A stretch of DNA of 14,414 bases from an uncultured Collinsella sp. (GTDB lineage Bacteria > Actinomycetota > Coriobacteriia > Coriobacteriales > Coriobacteriaceae). Each line of letters starts with the position of its first letter. Within the stretch, counting starts at the first letter, position 1. Positions 1 to 8,157 of the stretch are shown one piece after another. The notes under the pieces were generated by a model. That model saw nothing but the letters and a program-made list of their open reading frames with translations. It was not told where the DNA came from and made no database searches. The translations under genes and the position numbers were made by a program. The stretch lies in NCBI GenBank assembly GCA_902470925.1, contig CABRIF010000063.1:1-14414 (forward strand). Reading direction: 5' to 3'.

Positions 1-1
1 C

Positions 2-109
2 TCCGACCTCGACCTCTCCAAGGTCCGCGCGGCCGGCTTCGAGCCCGCCGACTGGGACAGTGAGCTCCGGGATTATTTTGAAACTGTGTTTTCAGGAGGT
101 TCTTTTTAA
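2..109 (+). CDS. rfbD: C-terminal fragment of probable dTDP-4-dehydrorhamnose reductase (RmlD/RfbD)
   Basis: An open frame enters from the left edge and ends at TAA (107-109), giving 35 residues. The segment DLSKVRAAGFEPADW followed by DSELRDYF fits the usual RmlD C-terminus, where a short helix (LxxxKxxxxGF) is followed by a proline/tryptophan turn and a last helix ending in Y-L/F. RmlD carries out the final NADPH-dependent reduction in dTDP-L-rhamnose synthesis in the cytoplasm, which suits a gene leading into a glycan operon. The first 60 bases are very GC-rich, and composition falls abruptly in the last codons and the next gene. Only the tail is visible, so another sugar-nucleotide enzyme of the SDR family is possible. 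Confidence 0.5.
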   Translation, partial: SDLDLSKVRAAGFEPADWDSELRDYFETVFSGGSF

Positions 110-112
110 AGC

Positions 113-1117
113 ATGGCGACAACGATTTTAAGAGAGAGCCCTCTCGTGAGTATAGTTGTACCTGTGTACAACGTTGGTAATTATGCTCGCTACTGTGTGA
201 CATCATTGCTTGCACAAACATATTCTCATATCGAGATTCTCATTGTCGACGACGGTTGTACTGACAACACGATTCAGCTGATTGAAGATCTTGTTAAGGA
301 CGATTCCCGCGTAGAAATCCTGCATAAAGAAAACGGCGGTCTATCTTCGGCGCGAAATTACGGAGCAGAGCGCTGCGCTGGTGATTACATCATGTTCGTA
401 GATGGGGATGATGTTCTTGATGCAAGGACAGTCGAGATCCTTGTTAAGATAGCTTTTGAGAACGATGTTCCCCTTGTCACCTGCAAGTACATAAAATTGT
501 CCTCTGCTGAAGGGTTTAGGGGAGGCAGGATCGGCTCTACCGAGATTGTTTCTGGTAATCAATTGCTTAAAAGCCTGCTGTTACTTGATGGTGAGTCTGG
601 CTCTGCATGCGCAAAGTTGTATGCAAGGGACCTATTGCCGCTCTTGGCATTTCCTGAAGGCCAGCTCTTTGAGGACTTCGGTGTGATGGCTGGCGTCTTT
701 AGCCAAATCAAGAGTGCGTGCATTTCCGACGATGAGTTATACGGCTACGTGACGCGGGAGGGCTCAATAACAACTGCGAAGAAGTATGGGGATGCACACC
801 TTTCGGGGATGGAAAAATCTTTGACGACGGTCAAGCAGATAGTTTCGAACGATTCAGATCTTCTCGACGCCTATGCATGTTTTGAAGCGTTCTGTATGTT
901 GAGGGCTGCCTCAAGATTGGATGTTGATCTTTGCCAGAACAAGGAAGAGGCTACTCATTTTGTAAAAGAAACTCGCAGGCGTTGCCGAGCAGTTTCGTTC
1001 AGCCGTCTTGCTGGAAAGACCTGGCGAATTCGCTGTGCATTGTTTTCAATATCTCCGAAGCTGTATAACGCGGCATACCGTCTCTATGGCGTTGCAACCG
1101 GAAAGGTTTCTGCTTGA
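113..1117 (+). CDS. Family 2 glycosyltransferase (GT-A fold)
   Basis: This 334-residue protein is a cytoplasmic or membrane-associated inverting glycosyltransferase that would add one sugar to the lipid-linked repeat unit. Visible motifs are VSIVVPVYN (residues 12-20), VDDG around 45-48, ENGGLSSARN (73-82), the metal/nucleotide-binding VDGDD (96-100), and ED at 187-188 as candidate catalytic-base region. There is no transmembrane segment. The ATG at 113 follows AGGAGG (94-99), which lies inside the end of the preceding gene; the 13-base spacing is long, but no better start is present. The gene is AT-richer than the flanking chromosome, suggesting horizontal acquisition. The next gene overlaps its stop codon by one base (TGATG), so the two are probably translationally coupled. 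Donor and acceptor sugars cannot be read from sequence. Confidence 0.93.
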   Translation: MATTILRESPLVSIVVPVYNVGNYARYCVTSLLAQTYSHIEILIVDDGCTDNTIQLIEDLVKDDSRVEILHKENGGLSSARNYGAERCAGDYIMFVDGDDVLDARTVEILVKIAFENDVPLVTCKYIKLSSAEGFRGGRIGSTEIVSGNQLLKSLLLLDGESGSACAKLYARDLLPLLAFPEGQLFEDFGVMAGVFSQIKSACISDDELYGYVTREGSITTAKKYGDAHLSGMEKSLTTVKQIVSNDSDLLDAYACFEAFCMLRAASRLDVDLCQNKEEATHFVKETRRRCRAVSFSRLAGKTWRIRCALFSISPKLYNAAYRLYGVATGKVSA

Positions 1118-2379
1118 TGAATCGAGGTCTTACCATCCGTTCAGCCACCAGTAGGGTAAGTTATCATGCTCCCTGGATGTCAATTGACGATGCTTATCTC
1201 GTTTTGGCGCTCATCGCCTGCGCTTTAGTTCCATTCGCTGCGGTTCCATTTATTCTTCTCTATGCGATGGAAGAGCGACATTCATCTCTGCTATTTGCTT
1301 TACTTGTCGGTTTGTTGGCGGCTTCGCTTGCATATGGTGTGCACACGACAGTAACGGCAGATATTGATAGATATACAGAGAGTCTAAAGGTATTTCGCGA
1401 AACATCATTTATCGGAGTATTTTCGATAGAAGGGGTTTACTCCTCGGTAGGCTCGCATGGCTATAACCTCCTTGCGTGGGTTGTATCCAAGTTTGGGAAC
1501 GACCAGTTATTGCGGTCGGTTGTCGTTTTCTCTTTTTACTCGATTGCTTCGTATATCATCGACGACTATGCATGTCATCATCAATGGGGGATTGCGACGA
1601 GGATATCTTCCTCGTTGCTATGTGTTTCGATAGTCCCCTTTTTTAATATACTGTCCTACGCTAAGAGTACCCCAGCGTTCTCCATATTGCTCTTAGCGGT
1701 ATATTCTGATTTTGAAAAGCATTCAAACAGATTTACATTGCTTCTCTTGTACGTGCTGTCTGCATCAATGCACTCAGCGGTATTACCGGTTATTGCGTTG
1801 CGTCTTGCGCTGCTAGTTTTTCGAAGTGTGATCCCCGTTTATCTCCTTGGTGGGCTTCTTCAACCGATTTCCGCCCTCCTTTCAGCTGCAATCCCTGCCG
1901 CGCTGAGAAATCTGCCATTGATATCGTTGTTTGTTTATGCGCTCGATCGTTTTGCTATGTACAGCGAATTTGATGGCTGGGGATGGGCAGCTGCCTCTCG
2001 AGACAGTATTCTCCTGAATGGATATAGGTATTATTTTGTGGCAATTGCGCTGCTCTACATAGTGCTTAGGTTTTTCGGGAAATCTGACAGCAAATCGCGA
2101 TTCTTAGAATTTGGCGGAGTGTGGTCGGCGCTTAGCATCACAATCGCCCTTGCTATTTCCGCTGATGTTTTCTTCAGATATGCGATGCCCGCCGCGGTGT
2201 TCTTTTCTTTGGTTTCAATGGAATGCATGAAGGGCCGTATGAAGTCATTTTTGGTTTGTGCACTGGGTCTTATTGCATTAGTTGGTGTACTTGTGCAGTT
2301 GGCATATTTGGCAAGCGTGTGTGATATGACCACGTTTGCGCTGCATGGTATGTTTGGCTTGGAGCAATGGTTTGAATAG
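1117..2379 (+). CDS. EpsG-family membrane protein, probable Wzy-type polysaccharide polymerase
   Basis: About 420 residues with roughly ten hydrophobic helices. It would polymerise repeat units on the outer face of the membrane. EpsG-like features are the extracytoplasmic loop ADIDRYTESLKVF (about residues 81-93), a histidine in SASMHSAVLP (H219), and the late FRYAMPAAVFF helix. I chose the ATG at 1117, which overlaps the previous stop (TGATG) and is preceded by GGAAAGG at 1101-1107; a TTG directly upstream at 1114 is less likely. This is the most AT-rich gene in the window: one 60-base line (1381-1440) is about 37% GC, whereas the neighbouring genes downstream look near 60%. Polymerase sequences diverge fast, so an O-antigen ligase-like role cannot be fully excluded. 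Confidence 0.85.
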   Translation: MNRGLTIRSATSRVSYHAPWMSIDDAYLVLALIACALVPFAAVPFILLYAMEERHSSLLFALLVGLLAASLAYGVHTTVTADIDRYTESLKVFRETSFIGVFSIEGVYSSVGSHGYNLLAWVVSKFGNDQLLRSVVVFSFYSIASYIIDDYACHHQWGIATRISSSLLCVSIVPFFNILSYAKSTPAFSILLLAVYSDFEKHSNRFTLLLLYVLSASMHSAVLPVIALRLALLVFRSVIPVYLLGGLLQPISALLSAAIPAALRNLPLISLFVYALDRFAMYSEFDGWGWAAASRDSILLNGYRYYFVAIALLYIVLRFFGKSDSKSRFLEFGGVWSALSITIALAISADVFFRYAMPAAVFFSLVSMECMKGRMKSFLVCALGLIALVGVLVQLAYLASVCDMTTFALHGMFGLEQWFE

Positions 2380-2380
2380 C

Positions 2381-3628
2381 ATGCAGAATGGCAAAAAGCA
2401 TAAGACTTTCTACAGCAATGTCGTTTGGCAATACGGCCTGCAGCTCATTAAGTATGTCATGCCGTTGCTCACCTTGCCGTATCTCACGCGAGTGCTGGAA
2501 CCGCAAGGGTATGCGGTCTACGCCTACGTCGTGTCATTCATGACGTTCGCTCAGACCTTTGTGGAGTTCGGATTCAACCTATCCGGCACTAAGCAAGTGG
2601 TTGAAGCGAGTGATGCGCACGCCCTCGGGCGCGTTACGGGTACCATTACGCAGGCGCGTTTAGCCCTCTGCGTGCTGGCAGGCATTGCATGCGCCATTAT
2701 AGGCACATTCATTCCCATCATGCGTGAGAACGCTTTCTATGCGTGCCTGGCCTACATCGCGGTGTGCGGACGTGCACTCGCGCCGGACTTCCTCTTCCAG
2801 GGCAAGGAGCAAATGGCTCCCATCACGGTGCGCTATTTCCTCTCAAAGGGCACTTCCACCGTCCTCACCTTCGTGCTCGTTCACTCCATGGCAGACATCC
2901 TCTGGGTGCCCATGCTCGATATCGCGGCGAGCGCCATCGCGCTCGCGTGGTCGTTCTCCTCGGCGCGCAAGATGTTCGGACTCAAGATCGAATGGGTGGC
3001 GCCCCGCGCGTATCTCAAGGAGCTCGCGCGTTCGGGCTACTACTGCCTATCCAACATGAGCAGCACCGCGTTCAGTGGTTTCACCACGCTCCTTATCGGC
3101 ATTGCCATCAAGGATCCTTCTCAGATTTCCTACTGGTCGCTTTCCATGACGGCGATTGGCGCGGTGCAGTCGCTCTACAGCCCCATTATCAACAGCCTGT
3201 ACCCACACATGGTGGCGCAGGGCGATTTTGCTTTCGCCAAGCGGTTGGCGTTTATATCGGTACCGTTCGTGTTCGGCGGCACGGCGCTATTTTTAATCAT
3301 GTCCGAATTCATAATGCTCGTGTTGGGCGGCGTGCAGTACTTACCAGGTGCCTATGTGCTGCGCTTGGTATCTCCGGTTCTGTTGTTCTCGTTCTACGGG
3401 ATGTTTTTCGGATGGCCCGTGCTGGGCGCGGTGGGCAAGGTGAAGGAACTCACGGCTACCACCCTCATCTCGTCAATTGCGAGCATCGCCGTTCTGGTGG
3501 CGGTCGCGGCCGCCGGCATGGCGAGCGTCGCGGTCTTCGCGGTGGTTCGGAGCCTCACCGAGGCGTTCATGTGCGTGTTGAGGCTCAACGAGTGCCACAA
3601 GGCGTTCAGGCCAAGAGCGCGTGCATGA
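2381..3628 (+). CDS. wzx: Wzx-type polysaccharide flippase (MOP superfamily)
   Basis: A 415-residue integral membrane protein of the RfbX/Polysacc_synt type, which flips the undecaprenyl-linked repeat unit across the membrane. The N-terminus NVVWQYGLQLIKYVMPLLTL leading to PYLTRVLEPQGYAVYAY is the classic first-helix signature of Wzx proteins, and hydrophobic helices recur to the C-terminus. The frame is open from a TTG at 2336, inside the previous gene. I prefer the ATG at 2381, one base after the preceding TAG, because it gives the family's normal short N-terminus. A Shine-Dalgarno is poor here (GGAG at 2361-2364 is 16 bases away), so translation may depend on coupling. GC content climbs through this gene towards the level of the downstream genes, making its 5' part a likely recombination joint. 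Confidence 0.93.
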   Translation: MQNGKKHKTFYSNVVWQYGLQLIKYVMPLLTLPYLTRVLEPQGYAVYAYVVSFMTFAQTFVEFGFNLSGTKQVVEASDAHALGRVTGTITQARLALCVLAGIACAIIGTFIPIMRENAFYACLAYIAVCGRALAPDFLFQGKEQMAPITVRYFLSKGTSTVLTFVLVHSMADILWVPMLDIAASAIALAWSFSSARKMFGLKIEWVAPRAYLKELARSGYYCLSNMSSTAFSGFTTLLIGIAIKDPSQISYWSLSMTAIGAVQSLYSPIINSLYPHMVAQGDFAFAKRLAFISVPFVFGGTALFLIMSEFIMLVLGGVQYLPGAYVLRLVSPVLLFSFYGMFFGWPVLGAVGKVKELTATTLISSIASIAVLVAVAAAGMASVAVFAVVRSLTEAFMCVLRLNECHKAFRPRARA

Positions 3629-3632
3629 TCAC

Positions 3633-3650
3633 GTGCTGGCAATTCAGCAC
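3633..3650 (+). other. Small hairpin directly after wzx
   Basis: GTGCTG (3633-3638) and CAGCAC (3645-3650) form a perfect 6-bp stem with a six-base loop, four bases after the wzx stop codon. No T-run follows, so it is not a standard terminator. It could be an mRNA-stability or processing element in the 77-base gap before licD, or chance. Confidence 0.3.
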
Positions 3651-3705
3651 AGATGGAACGATGCGTCCATATCCGTCTGCTATGTGGTTTTGAGGAGTTT
3701 CTGCA

Positions 3706-4524
3706 TTGGATTATTCAGAAGATAGGCGATACCTTTCACATGAGGAACTGCAGCAAGAGGAGCTTCGCCTGCTGCTCGCGTTCGATTCGCTATGCAAGCA
3801 GCAAGGCCTGCGCTATTCGCTGCAGGCGGGCACGCTCTTGGGCGCCGTCAGGCACAGGGGCTTCATCCCCTGGGACGATGACGTGGATGTATCCATGCCG
3901 CGCCCAGATTACGAACGCCTGCTCACTTTGGGCGATCTTGTGCCTGCGCCTCTGGGTCTTGTGACGCCGTATAACTCAGAGTTCCCCCTGCCGTTTGCCA
4001 AGGTGGTTGCGACAAATGTGCGAGCCCAAGAAGAGGTCGCTGAGGGCGTTTTGGAAGAATATCTGTGGATTGATGTGTTTCCGATCGATGGGGTGTTTGA
4101 CTCTGACGAGAAAAACACCAAGGTGCAGGAACGGCTTAACCGTCGCATGCGCCTGAGCACCTGGGAAGCGTACGGAGCTTTCTCCATGGATTCTGTAGCA
4201 AAGAAGGTTGTCAAGACCATTGCTCGTCCGTTTTGCAAAGCGCTTCATGCCAAGCGTCGGATGCTCTCTTATGCGGACGCCGTCACGCGCAATCCCGGTT
4301 ACGAGCGAGCTGAGCGCGTTTCCAGCTTCATGGGCGGGGCCAAGCACGGTTGGTCGCTACCCAAGCTCGGGTACGAGGACATGACCACTGTCGAGCTGGC
4401 GGGTCATGAGTTCCCGGCAATGGGCTGCTGGGATGAATACCTGACTAAGGTGTACGGGGATTACATGAAACTTCCCCCCGAGTCCGAGCGCATCACGCAT
4501 CACCTCAAGGCTTGGCGCGTTTAG
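3706..4524 (+). CDS. licD: LicD-family phosphotransferase
   Basis: A 272-residue LicD/Fukutin-type protein. The family transfers phosphocholine or another phospho-alcohol from a CDP-activated donor onto a sugar. Diagnostic motifs are GTLLGA (42-47) and RHRGFIPWDDDVDV (49-62), with the acidic cluster D57-D59 and D61 for metal binding; MPRPDYERL follows directly. The N-terminal helix LSHEELQQEELRLLLAFD is typical. The start is TTG at 3706, supported by GAGGA at 3692-3696 with nine-base spacing and by exact agreement with the family's usual N-terminus. A CDP-dependent transferase fits the cytidylyltransferase domain encoded at 8158. The substrate is unknown: no choline uptake or kinase genes are visible here, so glycerol- or aminoalcohol-phosphate is as likely as phosphocholine. 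Confidence 0.92.
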   Translation: MDYSEDRRYLSHEELQQEELRLLLAFDSLCKQQGLRYSLQAGTLLGAVRHRGFIPWDDDVDVSMPRPDYERLLTLGDLVPAPLGLVTPYNSEFPLPFAKVVATNVRAQEEVAEGVLEEYLWIDVFPIDGVFDSDEKNTKVQERLNRRMRLSTWEAYGAFSMDSVAKKVVKTIARPFCKALHAKRRMLSYADAVTRNPGYERAERVSSFMGGAKHGWSLPKLGYEDMTTVELAGHEFPAMGCWDEYLTKVYGDYMKLPPESERITHHLKAWRV

Positions 4525-4564
4525 GCGCCGGGAGTCAAAACTCGATTACAGGTAAGGAGCGTCT

Positions 4565-5716
4565 ATGCCGACCAAAATTGGCACGATGAGCATCAACATC
4601 CACGTCAACTTCACCAACTACGGCTCCGCCCTGCAGACATGGGCGCTGCACAGGGCGATTGAGCAGGTGGGCGACAGCGCGGGGATAGATCTGGAACCCG
4701 TGCTGGTCGATTATTGCCCCGACTGCCTTGTGGGCAAAGATGTCCGCAACCCCCTGTCGTTCATGTGGGACACCGATGAGGACTCGCAGCGCAACTGCCG
4801 TTTGAGCCTGCCCGCCATTGCGGTTAACGCCGACAAGTTCGATGATTTCTACACCAAGAGGCTCAACCGCTCGCACGGTGCGTATACATCCGGAAACTTC
4901 GATGAAATCGTAGCCATCGACGGGGTCTCGAACTTCGTGTGCGGCAGCGACACGATATTCTGCCCGGATGAATTCAACGGTTTCGAGCGCGGCTACTATG
5001 CGGACTATGAATGCATGCGGGGCCGCAGCGTGGCCTATGCGCCGAGCTTCGGGGACCCGCATTTTTCCGAGGGCGACTACGGCGTGCTCGACAAGCGCCT
5101 TTCCAACTTCCGGGCAATCGGCTTGCGCGAGAACCTCATGCTGCCCTATGTGGAGGAGCATACGGACGTCCCGGCGCGGCGCGTGGTGGACCCAACACTT
5201 CTGCTTGACGCGGACGACTATGCGCCGATTGTGGCGCCGTGTCAGCAGGAGGGCGATTACGTTCTGCTGTACTCTCGTCGCCATAATCCCGAGATGACGG
5301 AGTATGCGGAGCGCCTGGCGGAGCGAAACGGCTGGGATGTTGTCGAGATCTCCCTTCGCGCCGAGAACGCCTCTCGGCACCGCATGGCATACGATGCGGG
5401 CGTCGAGGAGTTCCTCTCGCTGGTCAAGCACGCTCGGTTCCTGGTCACCAACTCGTTCCACGGCATGATTTTTGGCTATCAGTTCCGAACGCCCTTCTAT
5501 GCGTTCGCGCGCGAGCAGGCAAATTCGAAGATCGGCGAATGCTTGGCGGCTCTGGGCCTGTCGGAACGCCAGCTGGGAAAAGTTCAGGACGCGGCGGAGG
5601 ATCCCTTTAATGTTGATTGGGACGCCGCGACGCGGACACTCCTGCCCCTTAGGGAGACCTCGCGCGAATTTCTCGCTGGCGCCATCGGCCTTCTGCTGGA
5701 TGTCGAAGGGGCGTAA
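4565..5716 (+). CDS. Polysaccharide pyruvyl transferase family protein (CsaB/WcaK-like)
   Basis: This 383-residue cytoplasmic protein has a GT-B-like fold. The family typically transfers pyruvate from phosphoenolpyruvate to form a ketal on a glycan sugar. Motifs: NFTNYGSALQTWAL near the N-terminus (the family's NYG-LQ-AL signature), VCGSDTIF in place of the common GSDQ-W, YAPSFG, GLRENLMLPYVEE, VVDPTLLLDADDY, and TNSFHGMIFG near residue 300, which is the conserved C-terminal SFHG motif. ATG 4565 has AAGGAG at 4554-4559 with five-base spacing. The gene abuts the next one (TAA then ATG with no gap). Pairing with an FrhB-like gene is common in glycan loci, and the pair may catalyse a linked modification. 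Ketal formation itself is assigned by family only. Confidence 0.9.
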   Translation: MPTKIGTMSINIHVNFTNYGSALQTWALHRAIEQVGDSAGIDLEPVLVDYCPDCLVGKDVRNPLSFMWDTDEDSQRNCRLSLPAIAVNADKFDDFYTKRLNRSHGAYTSGNFDEIVAIDGVSNFVCGSDTIFCPDEFNGFERGYYADYECMRGRSVAYAPSFGDPHFSEGDYGVLDKRLSNFRAIGLRENLMLPYVEEHTDVPARRVVDPTLLLDADDYAPIVAPCQQEGDYVLLYSRRHNPEMTEYAERLAERNGWDVVEISLRAENASRHRMAYDAGVEEFLSLVKHARFLVTNSFHGMIFGYQFRTPFYAFAREQANSKIGECLAALGLSERQLGKVQDAAEDPFNVDWDAATRTLLPLRETSREFLAGAIGLLLDVEGA

Positions 5717-6955
5717 ATGGGCAACGGATATCTCAACACGAATATCAAGGCGCAATGCGCCGGCTGCTCCGCTTGCGTCCAAGCATGCCCGTTTGGCGCT
5801 CTCGCCATGGAAAGCGACGAGGAGGGATTCGGCTATCCCGTTTTGGATGCCAAGCTTTGCCGGGATTGCGGCCTGTGCCACAAGGCCTGCCCCATGGAGC
5901 GCCCCCCGGCGCTTCACGATGGCGCGCGTGAGGTTTTCGGCGGGCATCACGTTGATGCCGGCGTCTTGGCGGGCAGCACCTCGGGCGGCGCGTTCACCGC
6001 GCTCGTCCAGGCGTGGTTCGACCGCCCCGGGGACCGCGTAGTGTGGGGGGTGGTCGCCCACGGCCTCGAGGTCCGCCACGAATGCGCGGCGAGCGCGGAT
6101 GAGGCGGCCAAATTCCGCAAGTCAAAGTACTCGCAAAGCGACATGGGGCTGGCGTATCGCGAGATTCGGAAACAGCTCTCCGAGGGCTGGTCGGTCCTTT
6201 TCTCGGGTACGCCCTGCCAGGTTGCGGGCCTGTATGCCTATTTGGGCAGCTCGCCGCATGGCGAGCTGCTGACTGTCGAGGTGATCTGCGAGGGTGTTCC
6301 CAGTCCACGCTATATCGAAAAGTATGCCGAGCGCCTCGAGAGGCGCTATGGCACGTCGCTTGAGACGCTGGATTACCGCGATAAAGATGACTGTAAATGG
6401 GATTTTCAAGTGATGTCCGCATCACTTGAAGGCGGGCATCACTTCAAAATCGATCGCTGGTTCAATCCCTACTGGTCGATATGGCTGCAGCATCTTATGA
6501 ACAGGCCGAGCTGCTACACCTGCTCCTTCGCGCGCCCCGAGCGCGTCGCGGACATCTCCTTGGGCGACCTCTGGGGTGTCCATATCTACTGCCCCGATCT
6601 GTACAACGGCAACGCCGGGGCATCGCTCGTGGTGTGCTCGACGGATGCCGGCTTTTCGCTGCTCGGGGACGCCCGCTCGCGTCTTTCGGGCAGGGAGCTC
6701 TCCTTCGAGGACGCGCTCCGCTACCAGGGCCCAATGCGCCGCCCTGTTGGGTGGGAGCCCAGGCGCGGCGCCTTCATGAGGGACCTTCTGTCCATGGATA
6801 TCGACGAGTTGGAGCGCAAGTGGGCGAAGCGCCCGACCATAAGGCTGCTGGCATCGAAATACCTGTGGGGAAATAGGCAAAAAGTCACCCTATGGAAAAT
6901 TAGGGAACGCATCCGCACGTCTGGAAAGGGGAGGGACGACAATGTATTACGTTAA
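5717..6955 (+). CDS. FrhB-type (coenzyme F420 hydrogenase/dehydrogenase beta-like) iron-sulphur protein
   Basis: 412 residues. The N-terminus is a double ferredoxin domain: cysteines 14, 17, 20, 24 and 48, 51, 54, 58 would hold two [4Fe-4S] clusters. The FrhB N- and C-terminal domains follow, with FSGTPCQVAGL at about residues 163-173 and CYTCSFARPERVADISLGDL near residues 262-281, both hallmark segments that include extra conserved cysteines. Members in polysaccharide loci are predicted flavin/Fe-S redox enzymes acting on the sugar or its substituent; an F420 role is unlikely in this setting, since no F420 genes are seen here. The ATG follows the preceding stop with no gap, with GAAGGGG at 5705-5711. 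Its last 14 bases overlap the aminotransferase start. The basic C-terminal tail could bind membrane or a partner. Substrate unknown. Confidence 0.92.
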   Translation: MGNGYLNTNIKAQCAGCSACVQACPFGALAMESDEEGFGYPVLDAKLCRDCGLCHKACPMERPPALHDGAREVFGGHHVDAGVLAGSTSGGAFTALVQAWFDRPGDRVVWGVVAHGLEVRHECAASADEAAKFRKSKYSQSDMGLAYREIRKQLSEGWSVLFSGTPCQVAGLYAYLGSSPHGELLTVEVICEGVPSPRYIEKYAERLERRYGTSLETLDYRDKDDCKWDFQVMSASLEGGHHFKIDRWFNPYWSIWLQHLMNRPSCYTCSFARPERVADISLGDLWGVHIYCPDLYNGNAGASLVVCSTDAGFSLLGDARSRLSGRELSFEDALRYQGPMRRPVGWEPRRGAFMRDLLSMDIDELERKWAKRPTIRLLASKYLWGNRQKVTLWKIRERIRTSGKGRDDNVLR

Positions 6956-8003
6956 CGATCGTCTGGTGGAGCTGAACAGGATTTTCGACCAGAACAAGCG
7001 CGAGGGCTATCTGCGCCTGGACCTGAACGAGAACCCCGAGGGCCTTCCGCAGCCATTTATCGATGAGGTCTTGTCGGGGGTGACCCAGGAGATGGTCTCT
7101 CAATACCCCGAGACGCTTGAGTTCACGGAGTTCTTGGCTGCGAGACTTGGGACGGACGTCGAGCATATTTCGCTTGTGAACGGTTCATCGGAGGGAATCC
7201 GAAACATCATCGAGGCATTCACAGCGCCCGGGGGGAAGATCGTCGGCGTCACCCCCAGCTACGCGATGTTCGAGGTGTACTCGAAGATGTACGGTCGCGA
7301 TTTTTCGCCCGTGCCGTACTCGTCGGACATGACCGTCACCGTCGAGGACGTTGTCTCGGCGCTCGACGACCGCACACAGCTCCTCATCATCGTCAACCCA
7401 AATAACCCGATGGGGAACGCGTGGACGAACGAGGAGGTCGAGCGCCTCATCGAAGCCGCGCGCACTTGTGAGGCGACGGTGCTGATAGATGAGGCGTATC
7501 ACTACTTCTGCCCGACGACGAGCATAGATTATGCGCTCACCCATGACCACGTCTTTGTCACCCGGACCTTCTCCAAGCTCTTCTCGCTCGCCGGCGCGCG
7601 CCTTGGGTATGTTGCGGGATGGCCGGAGGGGGTGGAGCTCGTGCAGAAGCTCAACACCCCCCATAACGTCAACATGTTTGCGCTTAGGTTCGCACGCGCC
7701 ATCATGGAGAGGCCCGGGATGCTCGAAGGTATGATTGCCGAGCAACGTGAGGGTAAGGAGCTGCTTGTCGGGAAGCTTGAAAGCAGGGGGTATGATTTCC
7801 TTTCTAGCGAGGGTAACTTCATGTTTATCAAGCCCTTTCGGGATGCCTCGGAAATCGTTCGGCGCATGAAAGATGAGAAGGGCATCCTGATTAAGGAGTA
7901 TGGCGGCATTGGCGCATTTGGCGATTGCCTGCGCGTCACCACGGGCCCGAGGGCCTCGATGGGCCGCTTCGCCCAAGCGCTTTTCGAGATCGATGTGTGC
8001 TAG
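6942..8003 (+). CDS. HisC-like class I/II PLP-dependent aminotransferase
   Basis: 353 residues of the histidinol-phosphate aminotransferase-like fold. Visible motifs: LDLNENPEGLP (27-37), YPE (55-57), NGSSEGI (80-86), NPNNPMG (152-158), IDEAYHYF (182-189), and TFSKLFSLAGARLGY with PLP lysine K212 and R220. The C-terminal substrate-carboxylate or phosphate arginine is probably in LRVTTGPR. The ATG lies inside the FrhB-like gene (14-base overlap) and has an excellent ribosome-binding site, AAAGGGGAGGG (6925-6935). The context argues against histidine synthesis: no his genes are near, and a cytidylyltransferase follows. HisC-like enzymes in some capsule loci (Campylobacter, from memory) aminate three-carbon phosphates such as dihydroxyacetone phosphate, so a serinol-phosphate-type product is a reasonable guess, not a demonstrated one. 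Confidence 0.9.
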   Translation: MYYVNDRLVELNRIFDQNKREGYLRLDLNENPEGLPQPFIDEVLSGVTQEMVSQYPETLEFTEFLAARLGTDVEHISLVNGSSEGIRNIIEAFTAPGGKIVGVTPSYAMFEVYSKMYGRDFSPVPYSSDMTVTVEDVVSALDDRTQLLIIVNPNNPMGNAWTNEEVERLIEAARTCEATVLIDEAYHYFCPTTSIDYALTHDHVFVTRTFSKLFSLAGARLGYVAGWPEGVELVQKLNTPHNVNMFALRFARAIMERPGMLEGMIAEQREGKELLVGKLESRGYDFLSSEGNFMFIKPFRDASEIVRRMKDEKGILIKEYGGIGAFGDCLRVTTGPRASMGRFAQALFEIDVC

Positions 8004-8150
8004 GCCTCGAAATCTGACCCCATGGGCGGTCGAGCCTCGTCAGGCAGATTGACCCAGTTGAGGATCGCTTGCTTCCCGGAAAGCTACAACCACGAACAAT
8101 TCGAAGCAGCCGCACGTTTTATTCTGAAGCGAACTTTGAAAACTGGATAG
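8004..8150 (+). other. In-frame open extension after the aminotransferase stop; possible small ORF or remnant
   Basis: After the aminotransferase TAG (8001-8003), the same frame stays open for 48 codons until TAG at 8148-8150, eight bases before the next start. An ATG at 8022 would give 42 residues, including the protein-like stretch SYNHEQFEAAARFILKR. No ribosome-binding site precedes 8022, and the aminotransferase already ends where its family normally ends. I see a gene remnant, a leader peptide coupled to the next gene, or chance. I do not recognise the peptide. No convincing promoter or terminator is visible in this 154-base gap. Confidence 0.25.
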
Positions 8151-8157
8151 GCGAGAA

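Noticed and set aside
2743..3693. 316-codon + strand frame inside the flippase gene
   Set aside because: It is an alternate frame of wzx, rich in H/R/G, with no family signature, whereas wzx has clear motifs and membrane helices.
4535..6079. 514-codon open frame on the - strand opposite the pyruvyl transferase and FrhB-like genes
   Set aside because: It is a shadow of two well-supported + strand genes in GC-rich DNA, has no family motifs and contains low-complexity R/A/V-rich stretches.
7185..7976. 263-codon - strand frame opposite the aminotransferase
   Set aside because: Mirror frame of a gene with a complete set of PLP-enzyme motifs.
8128..8150. CTTTGAAAACTGGATA, resembling sequence seen near rRNA operon leaders and spacers
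   Set aside because: No rRNA or box A/C context is present; the resemblance is short and the stretch lies in an open frame before a capsule gene.
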